Positions 8,520 through 17,460 of a stretch of DNA of 64,000 bases are shown here, piece by piece (the stretch's first letter is position 1; every line of letters begins with the position of its first letter). Under the pieces are notes generated by a model. It searched no databases, was not told the DNA's origin, and saw nothing but the letters and a program-made list of their open reading frames with translations. Position numbers and translations under genes: made by a program. The DNA is from Crenobacter oryzisoli. GTDB taxonomy: Bacteria > Pseudomonadota > Gammaproteobacteria > Burkholderiales > Chromobacteriaceae. The DNA lies in assembly GCF_030385785.1 (NCBI RefSeq), contig NZ_JAUEDK010000003.1, positions 1 through 64,000 of the forward strand, read 5' to 3'.

Positions 8520-8723
8520 TGCCTGCCCCTGTCGTCCGCAATCCACCCACAGGGTAGCACGATTGCCCGGAGGGACCGCTCCCGCCCTGCATAGATAAAA
8601 TAGCAATAAAAAACGCACTTCTTATCACTTCAAAGACTTATGCCGGCGCCGTATAGTCGAGGCAACCCCGCTGCACTGCAGCATTGAGATTGCCCACCAT
8701 CACGGAAGAAACGGAGGACGGAC

Positions 8724-9059
8724 ATGAAGGCACTCGTGATCGGCGCCGATTCGCTCGGCAACATCCCCCAGCTCCTGGCTGCCTACGACATCGACATCAG
8801 CCGGCACATCACCGGCCGCAATGCCTCGCACAAGCGCAAGCCATCGAGCCTGCCCAAGGGGACCGACCTGATGATCCTGTTCACCGACTTCCTGGGGCAC
8901 AACGTGATGCACAACTTCAAGGCGCTGGCGCAAGCACGCGGCGTGCCGGTGGTGGCGTGCTGCCGCTCGGTGTGCGCGGTGGAGGCGCAGCTGACCAGCA
9001 GCGGCCTGCGCCGCTGCCCGACCGATGACTGCACCGAGCGAAGACGCCGCTTGAACTGA
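8724..9059 (+). CDS. DUF2325 domain protein
   Basis: A 111-residue cytoplasmic protein of the DUF2325 family, recognised from GADSLGN (N-terminus), HITGRNASHKRK and LPKGTDLMILFTDFLGHNVMHNF. The fold is predicted as Rossmann-like, with a conserved CCRS motif at about 79-82, but the function is not established. It is the first of a tight plus-strand group (DUF2325, desaturase, PhnD-like protein). The ATG has GGAGGAC upstream. The function within the group is unknown. Confidence 0.75.
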   Translation: MKALVIGADSLGNIPQLLAAYDIDISRHITGRNASHKRKPSSLPKGTDLMILFTDFLGHNVMHNFKALAQARGVPVVACCRSVCAVEAQLTSSGLRRCPTDDCTERRRRLN

Positions 9060-9214
9060 GCCTGACCGACAGCCCCGGGGCCGGCCGAGCCGGCCCCGTC
9101 CGCTGGGGCCCGCTGAGAAAGCCCGCCAAGGCCCCCACCCCAACCCCCCCGCGCCACTGGCGCGACGAACTGCCCACCGAACAGGAATGGCCGACCTGGC
9201 TGCTGGTTGCGGCC

Positions 9215-10060
9215 GTGTACGGCAGCTGGCTGGCCGTCGCCGCCTACGCCCGCGAACTCGGCCCCTGGATCACCGCCGTGCTGCTGACGCTGGTCACCTG
9301 CTGGTACGGCTCGCTGCAGCACGAGCTGCTGCACGGCCACCCGACCCGTTCGGCGCGCCTCAACCGCCTGCTGGGCCTGGCGCCGCTGGCGGTGTGGTTC
9401 CCGTATGACCTGTACCGCGACAGCCACCTGCGCCACCACCGCGACCCGCAGCTGACCCTGCCCGGCGAGGACCCGGAGAGCAATTACGTGACCGAACGCG
9501 ACTGGGCCGGCCTCGCCGCGCCGCTGCGCGGGGTGTACCTGGCGCGGCGCACCCTGCTCGGCCGCGCGCTGGTCGGACCGGCCTTCACCATCGCGCTCGC
9601 CTGGCGCGACATCGTCACCAAGCCCTGGCAGGGCGACTGGCACGACACCACGAGCTGGCTCGAACACCTGGCGCTGCTGGCGGCGCTGTTGTGGGTGCTC
9701 GACCGCTATGCCGGACTCTCGCCGGCCTTCTATCTGGCCGCCATCGCCTACCCGGCGCTGTCGCTCGGCCTGGTGCGCTCCTTCTACGAGCATCGCCCGG
9801 CCGACACGCCGGCGCACCGCATCTGCCTGAACGAGGCGGGCTGGCTGTGGCGGCTCTTGTTCCTCAATAACAATTACCACCTGGTGCACCACGAACAGCC
9901 GTCGCTGCCGTGGTACCGCATCCCGGCGGTGTACCGCGCGCGGCGCGACGACTACATCGCCCAGAGCGGCGGCTTCCTGCTGCCCGGCTACGGTGCGCTG
10001 TGGCGGCGCTTTGCCTGGCGGCGGGTCGATTCGCCGGTGCTGCCGGAGGCGCGACCATGA
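9215..10060 (+). CDS. membrane fatty acid desaturase-family protein
   Basis: A di-iron membrane oxidase/desaturase. Counting from the GTG at 9215 (281 residues), the three histidine boxes are HELLH (36-40), HLRHH (71-75) and HLVHH (222-226), with hydrophobic segments between them. The substrate is unknown. The start is problematic. Sequence that looks like genuine protein (HWRDELPTEQEWPTWLLVAA) continues in frame upstream of the GTG back to a stop at 9026-9028 without any ATG, GTG or TTG. A CTG start, or an indel (for example in the C7 run at 9144-9150 or near the TGA at 9052), may explain this. The stop overlaps the next gene by four bases (ATGA). Confidence 0.82.
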   Translation: MYGSWLAVAAYARELGPWITAVLLTLVTCWYGSLQHELLHGHPTRSARLNRLLGLAPLAVWFPYDLYRDSHLRHHRDPQLTLPGEDPESNYVTERDWAGLAAPLRGVYLARRTLLGRALVGPAFTIALAWRDIVTKPWQGDWHDTTSWLEHLALLAALLWVLDRYAGLSPAFYLAAIAYPALSLGLVRSFYEHRPADTPAHRICLNEAGWLWRLLFLNNNYHLVHHEQPSLPWYRIPAVYRARRDDYIAQSGGFLLPGYGALWRRFAWRRVDSPVLPEARP

Positions 10061-10866
10061 GCCGCTGGCTGGCCGCCCTACCGATGTACAACGTCGGCGA
10101 CGAGGTCGCCGGGCTGTACCGGCTGTGGCTGGAGCGCATCCTGGCGCGGCTGGTGGCACGCGGTTTTCGCGAGTCGGTCACGTTGGCTGAACCGGGCGAG
10201 TCGCTGCTCGACTGGTGGCAACGCGATGATCTCTTGCTGTCGCAGACCTGCGGCTATCCGCTGATGACGCGGCTGCGCGATCGGGTGGTGCCGCTGGCGA
10301 TTCCCGCCTATCGCTACGCCGGCTGCCAGAGCGGCTTCTACCGCAGCGCCCTGCTGGTGCCGGCCGATTCGCCGATCCGCCTATTGGCCGACGCGCGCGG
10401 CCGGCGCGTGGCGGCCAACCAGCCCGACTCGCACAGCGGCATGAACGCGCTGCGCGCCGCGGTGGCACCGCTGGCCAAAGGCGGCCGCTTCTTCGCCGAG
10501 GTGCGCTGGTCGGGCAGCCATGCGGCCAGCATCGAGGCGCTGCTGGCCGGTTCGGCCGACCTCGCCGCCATCGACGCGGTCACCCACGCTTATCTGTTGC
10601 GTCAGCGCCCTGACCTGAAGACTGCGCTGCGCCGCATCGGCTGGACCGCTCCGGCCCCGGGCCTGCCCTTGATCGCCGGCAGGCGCGTGCCGCCGCAATG
10701 GCGCAGCGTGCTGACCGGCCTGATCGTTGCCTCCTCGCAGCAGGATCGGTCTATTCTTGATGCTCTTGGCATTGACCGCTTCGTCCCCTGCCACTGGCGC
10801 GACTACCGCACCATTCTGTCGCTGGAGACGAGCGCACAGCAGCATGGCTACCCGGAACTGGCCTGA
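10057..10866 (+). CDS. PhnD-like substrate-binding-fold protein
   Basis: 269 residues, starting at an ATGA overlap with the desaturase gene, so translation is probably coupled. The sequence (ALPMYNV at the N-terminus, SQTCGYPL near 65, ANQPDSHSGMNALRA near 127, GSHAASIEALLAGSADLAAIDAVTH near 150-175) matches the PhnD/transferrin-like type of periplasmic binding protein used for phosphate, phosphonate and some amine ligands. It lacks a signal peptide, so it may act in the cytosol as a sensor or carrier rather than as a classical importer component. The betaine-type transporter that follows suggests a quaternary-amine theme (inference). Confidence 0.78.
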   Translation: MSRWLAALPMYNVGDEVAGLYRLWLERILARLVARGFRESVTLAEPGESLLDWWQRDDLLLSQTCGYPLMTRLRDRVVPLAIPAYRYAGCQSGFYRSALLVPADSPIRLLADARGRRVAANQPDSHSGMNALRAAVAPLAKGGRFFAEVRWSGSHAASIEALLAGSADLAAIDAVTHAYLLRQRPDLKTALRRIGWTAPAPGLPLIAGRRVPPQWRSVLTGLIVASSQQDRSILDALGIDRFVPCHWRDYRTILSLETSAQQHGYPELA

Positions 10867-10956
10867 GCCAGACCTGACCAAGCCTTCATGCCGGTGCGGC
10901 AACCTTGGCATAAACGCTTATAACTCAAACTGCCCCCCAGCAGAAGGAAACCATCT

Positions 10957-12000
10957 ATGAGCCGTTCTCCCCGTCTACTGGCGCTCGCCGCCGCCCTCGC
11001 CGGCGGCCTGAGCCTCGCCGCCCTGCCCGCCGGCGCCGCCACCACTTCGTCCTGGTGCAGCGCCGGCAAGCCGCTGAAGTTTGCCGGCCTAAACTGGGAA
11101 AGCGCCTCCTTCCTGACCGAGCTGTTGCGTCTCGTCACCGAGAAGGGGTACGGCTGTCGGACCGAAGCGATCCCCGGCAGCACGGTGACAATGGAGAATG
11201 CGCTGGCCAACAACGACGTGCAGGTGCTGGCCGAAGAATGGGTGGGCCGCAGCGATGCCTGGAACGACGCGGCCAAGGCCGGCAAGGTCAAGGCGCTGGG
11301 CAAGACCATCGTCGGCGCGAGCGAGGGCTGGTATGTGCCCGACTACCTGGTAAAGGGCGATGCCAAGCGGGGCATCAGGCCAGAGGCGGCCGGCCTGGTC
11401 TCGGTGAGCGATCTGCCCAAATACAAGACGGTGTTCCGAGATGCCGAGGAGCCGAGCAAGGGGCGTTTCCTCAACTGCCCGACCGGCTGGAGCTGCGAGG
11501 GCGTCAACAGCCAGAAGCTGAAGGCCTACAAGCTGACCGATGCCTATACCAACTTCCGCCCCGGTACCGGCGCGGCACTCGATGCCGAGATCGCCTCGGC
11601 CTACCAGCGCGGCAAGCCGGTGCTGTTCTACTACTGGGCACCGACCGCGCTGTTCGGCAAGTACCGCTTCGTGCAGCTGAGGGAACCGATCTACAACGAG
11701 GCCTGCTTCAAGACGCTGTCTGACAAGGACAACCCGGCTCCATGCGGCTCGGCCTCGCCGGCCGCGCTGATCCAGGTCGGCGTGTCCAAGGCGCTGAATG
11801 ACAGCGATCCGGCGCTGGTGGCGCTGTTCAGCAAGTTCAACGTGCCGATCGAGCTTCTCAACAAGGCACTGGCCGACCAGGCCGAGCACAAGACGCCGTG
11901 GCCGCAGCTGGCCCGCGACTTCGTGCGCCAGCATCCCGAGGTGGTGAAGGGATGGGTGCCCGCCGACGTGTCGGCCAAGGTGATCGCCGCGGCGAAGTAA
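10957..12000 (+). CDS. glycine betaine/choline-type ABC transporter, substrate-binding protein
   Basis: A 347-residue OpuAC/ProX-family periplasmic protein that captures a quaternary amine for the permease and ATPase downstream. The signal peptide (about 1-28) ends LPAGAAT. The mature protein has the family blocks GLNWESASFLTELL, GSTVTMENALANNDV and VLFYYWAPTALFGKY; the Trp and Tyr residues in such blocks form the aromatic cage for trimethylammonium groups in related proteins. Several Cys (for example CPTGWSCEG) could form disulfides. It is followed by a 2TM protein gene, then the permease and ATPase genes. The exact ligand (glycine betaine, proline betaine, choline or carnitine) cannot be told from sequence. 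Confidence 0.88.
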   Translation: MSRSPRLLALAAALAGGLSLAALPAGAATTSSWCSAGKPLKFAGLNWESASFLTELLRLVTEKGYGCRTEAIPGSTVTMENALANNDVQVLAEEWVGRSDAWNDAAKAGKVKALGKTIVGASEGWYVPDYLVKGDAKRGIRPEAAGLVSVSDLPKYKTVFRDAEEPSKGRFLNCPTGWSCEGVNSQKLKAYKLTDAYTNFRPGTGAALDAEIASAYQRGKPVLFYYWAPTALFGKYRFVQLREPIYNEACFKTLSDKDNPAPCGSASPAALIQVGVSKALNDSDPALVALFSKFNVPIELLNKALADQAEHKTPWPQLARDFVRQHPEVVKGWVPADVSAKVIAAAK

Positions 12001-12052
12001 GCAAACCGGCCGGGCGACGCGATGCCGGCGCCTGGCCCGAACAGGAATCCCC

Positions 12053-12325
12053 ATGACCGAACAGGAACTCGAGCAACTCGCCCGCCGCCGCGCCGGCGCC
12101 AAGCTTGGCTTCTACATCCACGTGCTGATCTTCGTGCTGGTGATGGCGGGCCTTACGCTCCTGAACTACCTGACCTCGCCCAAGCCGTGGAGCCTGGCCC
12201 CCTTCCTGGGCTGGGGCTTCGGCTTGGCAATGCACTGCTTCAGCGTGTTCGGCCGAGGCCGGCTCGACACGAGCAGGGACCGGCTGGGCCGGGCCGAGCT
12301 CGAACAACTGAAGCGACGCGGCTGA
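12053..12325 (+). CDS. 2TM-domain protein
   Basis: A 90-residue membrane protein with the 2TM domain layout. A short charged N-terminal helix (EQELEQLARRRAGAKLGF) is followed by two transmembrane segments (about 20-40 and 50-66) and a basic tail. The role is unknown; similar modules sit at the N-termini of sensor proteins. It lies inside the betaine-type transporter operon between the binding-protein and permease genes, so co-expression is likely. CAGGAA lies about 7 bases before the ATG. Confidence 0.72.
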   Translation: MTEQELEQLARRRAGAKLGFYIHVLIFVLVMAGLTLLNYLTSPKPWSLAPFLGWGFGLAMHCFSVFGRGRLDTSRDRLGRAELEQLKRRG

Positions 12326-12439
12326 GTGCTGGGTTGAACAGCCACCGCGCCGTCGCCACTGACGGCGCGGCATCGCCCTGCACCGCGTTCGGCCAATCTT
12401 GTCCTTCCTGGACCCCGTAACAGAAAGCGAGTACTGCGG

Positions 12440-13309
12440 ATGACGTTTCCCGCACTATCGATCAAGGACAGCATCAATGCCCTGGTCAACTGGCTGGTCG
12501 CCCACTGGGGTGACCAGTTGCATGCCGTCAGCGATTTTCTGCTGCAGTGGCTGCTGGTGCCGCTGGAGAGCGTGCTGCGCGGCACCCCGCCGTGGCTGGT
12601 GCTGCTAATCGTGGCGGGGCTAGCCGCTTACGCCACCCGCGACTGGAAGCGCACCGCCCTGTGGGTAGGCCTGCTGTTCCTGATCGGCTGCTTCGGCCTG
12701 TGGGATGCGCTGATGCAGACACTGGCGATCGTGCTGCTGTCCACCCTGCTGACCGTGCTGATCGGCCTGCCGCTCGGCATCGCCATGGCTCGCAACGACC
12801 GGTTGCGGGCCGTGGTGCTGCCGGTGCTCGACGTGATGCAGACGCTACCGTCCTTCGTCTACCTGATCCCGGTGCTGATGCTGTTCGGCCTGGGCAAGGT
12901 GCCGGCGATCTTCGCCACCCTGGTCTACGCGCTGCCGCCCTTGGCGCGGATGACCGACCTCGGCATCCGCCAGGTCGACAGCGAGGTGCTGGAGGCGGCC
13001 GAAGCGTTCGGCAGCAACCGCTGGCAACTGCTGTTCTTGGTGCAGCTGCCGCTAGCGCGGCCGAGCATCCTCGCCGGCGTCAACCAGGCGACGATGCTGG
13101 CGCTGTCGATGGTGGTGCTCGCCTCGATGATCGGCGCGCGTGGCCTGGGTGAGGACGTGCTGGTCGGCATCCAGACCCTGGACGTCGGCCGCGGCCTGCA
13201 GGCGGGCCTCGCCATCGTGGTGCTGGCCATCGTGATGGACCGCATCAGCCAGGCCTTCGGCCAGGACCGCCGCCAGAAGCTGGCATTGAGCCGGGGGGAC
13301 GCGCGATGA
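12440..13309 (+). CDS. glycine betaine-type ABC transporter permease
   Basis: A 289-residue ProW/OpuAB-family inner-membrane permease with about six transmembrane segments. The family core GLPLGIAMARND and LPSFVYLIPVLMLFGLGKVPA is followed by the cytoplasmic EAA loop (EVLEAAEAFGSNRWQLLFLVQLP) that docks the ATPase. Its stop overlaps the start of the ATPase gene by four bases (ATGA), giving coupled translation. Confidence 0.9.
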   Translation: MTFPALSIKDSINALVNWLVAHWGDQLHAVSDFLLQWLLVPLESVLRGTPPWLVLLIVAGLAAYATRDWKRTALWVGLLFLIGCFGLWDALMQTLAIVLLSTLLTVLIGLPLGIAMARNDRLRAVVLPVLDVMQTLPSFVYLIPVLMLFGLGKVPAIFATLVYALPPLARMTDLGIRQVDSEVLEAAEAFGSNRWQLLFLVQLPLARPSILAGVNQATMLALSMVVLASMIGARGLGEDVLVGIQTLDVGRGLQAGLAIVVLAIVMDRISQAFGQDRRQKLALSRGDAR

Positions 13310-14154
13310 GCCGCATCGTCCTCAACGACATCACCACCCTCTTCGCCCCGCGTGGTAAGGGCGCCCGCTCCAAGCGCGTTGCCGACCGGGCGCTGGCGAT
13401 GGCCGATGCGGGCGAGACCCGCGAGGCGATCTTCACCGCCACCGGCGCCACGCTGGCGCTGCGCAACGTCAGCCTCGCCATCGCCCCGGGCCAGATTACC
13501 GCGATCATGGGCCTGTCCGGCTCCGGCAAGTCCACCCTGATCCGACACCTGAACCGGCTGATCAGCCCGAGCCGGGGCCAGGTGCTGTGGGATGGCGCCG
13601 ACATCCTGAGCTTTTCGGAAAAACAGCTGCAGGACTGGCGCCGCCACCATGTCAGCATGGTGTTCCAAGGCTTCGGCCTGCTGCCGCACCGCAATGTGCT
13701 CGACAACGTCGCCTTCGGCTGCCGGCTGCGCGGCGACAAGCCGGCCGACTGCCTCTCCGCGGCACGGCACTGGCTGGACCGGGTCGGCTTGGCCAGCCAC
13801 GCACAAAGCTATCCGGACGAGCTGTCCGGCGGCATGCGTCAGCGGGTGGGCCTGGCGCGGGCGCTGGCGGTCGACACCGAAGTGCTGCTGATGGACGAGG
13901 CATTCTCGGCGCTCGACCCGCTGATCCGCCACGAGCTGCAGGATCAGCTACTGGAGCTGCAGGCCAGCCTCAACAAGACCATCGTGCTGGTGACGCACGA
14001 CGTGGACGAGGCGCTGCGGCTGGGCCAGGAGATCGTGCTACTGCGCGACGGCGAGATCGTGCAGCACGGCGCGCCGGCGGAGCTGGTGCAGCATCCGGTC
14101 GACGATTACACGAGGCGGTTTGTGCAGCAGCGGCAGGTGGTGGTGACGGGGTGA
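13306..14154 (+). CDS. glycine betaine-type ABC transporter ATP-binding protein
   Basis: A 282-residue ProV/OpuAA-type ATPase. Walker A is GLSGSGKST, the signature LSGGMRQRVGLARAL and Walker B VLLMDEAFSALD, with HD in the switch (VTHDVDEALRL). It has the N-terminal extension typical of the betaine family, but it ends soon after the nucleotide-binding domain and therefore lacks the C-terminal CBS pair that senses ionic strength in OpuA/ProV. This suggests uptake for nutrition rather than osmotic control (inference). It is the last gene of the operon, with a terminator following. Confidence 0.9.
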   Translation: MSRIVLNDITTLFAPRGKGARSKRVADRALAMADAGETREAIFTATGATLALRNVSLAIAPGQITAIMGLSGSGKSTLIRHLNRLISPSRGQVLWDGADILSFSEKQLQDWRRHHVSMVFQGFGLLPHRNVLDNVAFGCRLRGDKPADCLSAARHWLDRVGLASHAQSYPDELSGGMRQRVGLARALAVDTEVLLMDEAFSALDPLIRHELQDQLLELQASLNKTIVLVTHDVDEALRLGQEIVLLRDGEIVQHGAPAELVQHPVDDYTRRFVQQRQVVVTG

Positions 14155-14196
14155 GAGTTGGTTGGGGGCTGTTGTCCCTGTGATGAGGAAGGATGG

Positions 14197-14221
14197 AGCG
14201 GCCTGATGGGGCCGCTTTTTT
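14197..14221 (+). terminator. rho-independent terminator after the betaine transporter operon
   Basis: GCGGCC (14198-14203) pairs with GGCCGC (14210-14215) and is followed by six T residues. Confidence 0.8.
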
Positions 14222-14265
14222 CTTGCTGCACGGTCTGCGTGAGCTCGTTGGTGTTGCTCGGCCAA

Positions 14266-14450
14266 GGTTAGTACGGCTTGTGGCTTTGTCGGTCTCGCCC
14301 GACTGGCGAGGCACTTTCTTTGCTTCGTCAAAGAAAGTACCCAAAGAAAGACGACCCCACCGCGCTGGCATGCGGCTTCCCTCGCGCCTGCCAAGCGGCC
14401 AGGCGCCGCCGAACTCGCGGACGGCTAACGTCCGCCCACTCGAACATGCG
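14266..14450 (+). repeat. intergenic repeat, left copy of an inverted pair
   Basis: The block begins GGCTTGTGGCTTTGTCGG and runs through an internal hairpin (CTTTCTTTGCTTCGTCAAAGAAAG, split here as ACTTTCTTTG/CAAAGAAAGT) into a GC-rich tail. A diverged reverse-complement copy lies at 14816-15010. The 934-base gap between the transporter operon and the FUSC gene (14155-15088) holds this pair and no convincing gene. The 365 bases between the copies contain nothing I recognise. Confidence 0.65.
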
Positions 14451-14815
14451 GCGGCTTAAAACCTGGCCGCTTGACGATCGCTCGGCAGCACAGAAGGGGA
14501 TGGGCTGGTCGCATGGCGTGTTGGTGAAAATGCATGGAGTCCCTCCGAGCGTTGGCCGAAATGGCACGGCCCCCTTGTTCGGTCACCAGAAGAACGCTGC
14601 CTCACCTCGCCCCCACTGTGCCCAGAGTTGACTACAGCAACGGCCAAGGTTGGCCGAACACACCAGTTCGAGCTCCCATCCAATTCCCTTATACCCCGTC
14701 TCTGGCATCTAACCGTTGTCCGGTCAAACGTAACTAATGCCTCCAACGGTCTGCCTCTCCCTCTTCGACGCCGCCGAGGACAGCGCGGCCAACGGGGGCA
14801 GTCGGCGAGCACTGT

Positions 14816-15010
14816 CCGAGTGCCGGAGTCAGCCGGCGCGAGTTGCGCAGCCGCCCGTTGGCCGTGTCGCCCGCAGGGCAGCCCGCAATAGCGGGCCGGC
14901 GTCGCGGGGTCGCCTTTCTTTGGTTCCTTTCTTTTGGCGAAGCAAAAGAAAGGAACTCGCCAGTCGGGCGAGACCGACAAAGCCACAAGCCCCACCCTTG
15001 TAAGTCGAAG
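14816..15010 (-). repeat. intergenic repeat, right (inverted) copy
   Basis: This is the reverse complement of the block at 14266-14450, sharing the CGCCAGTCGGGCGAGACCGA and CAAAGCCACAAGCC stretches and an internal A/T-rich hairpin (CCTTTCTTTT...AAAAGAAAGG). The pair could form a very long hairpin or support inversion of the DNA between them. Confidence 0.65.
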
Positions 15011-15040
15011 CACCACCACACGCCGCACAAACAAATTCGG

Positions 15041-15053
15041 CCCCCCCCCCCCC
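15041..15053 (+). repeat. 13-base poly-C tract
   Basis: Thirteen consecutive C residues in the intergenic space about 35 bases beyond the stop of the minus-strand FUSC gene. It is prone to slippage and to sequencing error. It lies outside any gene I can support, so it is not an obvious phase-variation switch. Confidence 0.9.
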
Positions 15054-15088
15054 AAAGATTGGCCAAACACATCCCGCGCAACAGCACC

Positions 15089-16192
15089 TCACTCCGACAG
15101 AGAACCTCCGCCCACCCCCTTCGGCGGCCCCACCACCAGCCCCACCGCACACCAGTACGGCGCGCTGTCCAGAATCTGCCGGTTGAGCCGCTCCACCTGG
15201 TCGAGCAGCTTCAGCGTCAGCCATAGATAGCCCCGCCCCTCGAAACCGAACTCCGCTGACGGCAGCGCCGCCAGGTCATGCTTGCGCTCGTCCTGCAACG
15301 GCTGCAGCCGGTCCGGGCGGTCGAAGCGCAATGCGTGCGCCATGCCGAGCAGCGTGTGCTTGATCAACAGCTGTTCCTTCTCGCAGGCTTCCTCCAGACA
15401 CTGGTGCTCGTCGCGCTCCAGCCGCTGCGCGCCGGTCTCGCCCAACAGGTCGAGGGTAGTGAGGATGCCCCGCTGCAACAATTGGATATGCTCCAGCTCC
15501 CTGGCACTGATCGGTACCTCCTTACACACCGCGGGGAACAGGCTGCGCTGCTTGGTCAGCCGCGCGTTGAGCCGAGCAAACGCCGCCTCGATCTCGCCAG
15601 ATGGGGCGAGCTCGTGGTGGCGCAGCCGCGCGTACAACATGCCGGCCTCGCGCAGATTGTCGGCGAGCAGGTATTTCCAGTGGTTGACCGCCTTCTGCGG
15701 CAGCAGGCTGGCGAAGCCGAGCGCAATCAGCGCCCCGGCCAGCACGTTGGCCGAGCGCCACAGAGCACCGTTGATGTCGTTATCGCCGTAGCCGGCCACC
15801 ACCGCCATGGTGATGCCGGACAACAACGCGATGTAGTCGGCACGGCCCAAGGCAAAATAGCTGCTCAGGCCGGCGAACAGCACCATCCAGCCGTACGACA
15901 GCGGCACCGAATAGCGGTGCAGCACGATGGCGAGGATGCCCGCCACGCCGCCGATCACCGTTCCGGCGATGCGCTGGCCTGCCTTGCGGAACACACTGCC
16001 CAGATGCGGCAGCGAGCCGATCACCACTAACACGGTGATCAGCATCCAGGCACCGTGTGGGATGGCGAACTGCGTGACCAGCACCAACACGGTCAGGAAG
16101 GCCAGCGCGACGCGAAACGCATGCAACACGGCATAGTGCTGGTGAATGAAATACGGCGAGACCCAGCGGCCAAAGGAAGGAAGACGCACCAT
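15089..16192 (-). CDS. FUSC-family membrane protein
   Basis: A 367-residue inner-membrane protein of the FUSC (fusaric acid resistance-like) superfamily. The N-terminal half carries about six hydrophobic segments in the characteristic block (HAFRVALAFLTVLVL, ITVLVVIGSLPHLGSVFRKAGQRIAGTVIGG). The C-terminal half is cytoplasmic and helical. At about half the length of full YccS/AaeB-type proteins it is a single-repeat member. These proteins export aromatic acids or related compounds, but the substrate here is unknown. It is divergent from the CDF exporter gene. The last 60 bases before the 3' neighbour lie close to the inverted repeat pair. Confidence 0.82.
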   Translation of the reverse strand: MVRLPSFGRWVSPYFIHQHYAVLHAFRVALAFLTVLVLVTQFAIPHGAWMLITVLVVIGSLPHLGSVFRKAGQRIAGTVIGGVAGILAIVLHRYSVPLSYGWMVLFAGLSSYFALGRADYIALLSGITMAVVAGYGDNDINGALWRSANVLAGALIALGFASLLPQKAVNHWKYLLADNLREAGMLYARLRHHELAPSGEIEAAFARLNARLTKQRSLFPAVCKEVPISARELEHIQLLQRGILTTLDLLGETGAQRLERDEHQCLEEACEKEQLLIKHTLLGMAHALRFDRPDRLQPLQDERKHDLAALPSAEFGFEGRGYLWLTLKLLDQVERLNRQILDSAPYWCAVGLVVGPPKGVGGGSLSE

Positions 16193-16313
16193 GAACGGGC
16201 CGGTCGGAAAACACCCTAGCAGTATCGCATCGGCCCACGGCGACGGCCAACCTGCTCGTCATCGGCTTGGTGCATAATAGCAGTCTGACCGATACCTCCC
16301 CGGAGTACCTGCA

Positions 16314-17450
16314 ATGCCCATCCTGTCGCCGGATACCGACCGCCAGTTCGCCCTCGACAAGCAGCAGGCGGCCAAGCGCAGCACGCTGGTCAGCGTGGCG
16401 GTCAATCTGGCTCTGTCGGCCTGTCAGATTGTGATCGGCACCATCGCGCACTCGAGCGCACTGATCGCCGATGGCGTGCACTCGCTGTCGGACCTGGTGT
16501 CCGACTTCGTGGTGCTGTACGCCAACAAGCACAGCCACAAGGCCGCCGACAGTGACCACCAGTACGGCCACGCCCGCTTCGAAACCGCCGCCTCGCTGGC
16601 GATCGGCGTGCTGCTTCTGGTGGTCGGCGTCGGCATGCTGTGGGCGGCGGCAATGAAGTTCGAGGACCCGAGCAAGATCCCGACCGTGCACTTCATCGCG
16701 CTGTGGATGGCGCTGACGACACTCGGCGCCAAGGAAGGGCTGTTCCGCTACATGCTGGCGGTGGCCAGGCGGGTGAAGTCGAGCATGCTGATTGCCAACG
16801 CTTGGCATGCCCGCTCCGACGCCGCCTCGTCACTGGTGGTGGCGATCGGTATTGTCGGCAACCTGATGGGGCTGCCGCTGCTCGACCCGCTCGCCGCCGC
16901 CATCGTCGGCTTCATGATCAGCCGCACCGGCTGGAACTTCAGCCGCGAGGCGCTCAACGACTTGATGGACCGCGCCCTCGATGAGCAGCAAGTGAAGGCG
17001 ATCCGCGCCACCCTGGCCGAAACAGAGGGCATCCGCAATGTGCATGACCTTCGCACCCGCAAGATGGGCGATCTGGCGGTGGTCGACGCGCACCTCCTGG
17101 TCGACAGCCACCTGAGCGTGTCCGAAGGCCACCAGCTGGCGCTGAAGGCTCACCAGCGCGTCAGCGAACGCTTCCCGGTGGTGACGGTGACGCTGCACAT
17201 CGATGCCGACCCGGACCAGAATGCAGACGACCCGTCGCTGCCGAGCCGCCGTGCCTTGCTCGACATGCTGAACTCGCGGCTTGGCGTGCCGCTCGCGTTC
17301 GACGACCTGCGCGCGCACTATCTCGGCGGCAAGATCGAACTGGAAATCTACGTCGACGATGACGACGCGGCGCGCGAGGTCGAACTGCGTCGCGCAGCGG
17401 CCACCTTGCCGCAGCTGCGCTCGGTGCAGCTGTTCCAGCGCATGGGCTGA
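16314..17450 (+). CDS. cation diffusion facilitator family metal exporter
   Basis: A 378-residue CDF transporter that exports divalent metals (Zn2+, Fe2+ or Cd2+) in exchange for protons. The two metal-binding motifs are HSLSD (first, after ALIADGV) and HARSD (second, after IANAW). The conserved HQYGHARFET segment follows the second helix. A cytoplasmic domain of the dimerising type occupies the C-terminal third and includes LHIDADPD. The C-terminus is about 70 residues longer than FieF. Metal specificity cannot be read from the motifs with certainty. It is divergent from the FUSC gene with about 120 bases between. Confidence 0.9.
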   Translation: MPILSPDTDRQFALDKQQAAKRSTLVSVAVNLALSACQIVIGTIAHSSALIADGVHSLSDLVSDFVVLYANKHSHKAADSDHQYGHARFETAASLAIGVLLLVVGVGMLWAAAMKFEDPSKIPTVHFIALWMALTTLGAKEGLFRYMLAVARRVKSSMLIANAWHARSDAASSLVVAIGIVGNLMGLPLLDPLAAAIVGFMISRTGWNFSREALNDLMDRALDEQQVKAIRATLAETEGIRNVHDLRTRKMGDLAVVDAHLLVDSHLSVSEGHQLALKAHQRVSERFPVVTVTLHIDADPDQNADDPSLPSRRALLDMLNSRLGVPLAFDDLRAHYLGGKIELEIYVDDDDAAREVELRRAAATLPQLRSVQLFQRMG

Positions 17451-17460
17451 CCCCCTCCTC

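Noticed and set aside
14278-14631. Open frames across the 14.2-15.1 kb gap
   Set aside because: They run through repeat sequence, have low-complexity Arg/Pro/Ala translations and no ribosome sites.
15041-15053. Poly-C tract as a phase-variation switch
   Set aside because: It is outside any supported coding region and downstream of the only adjacent gene; I keep it only as a repeat.
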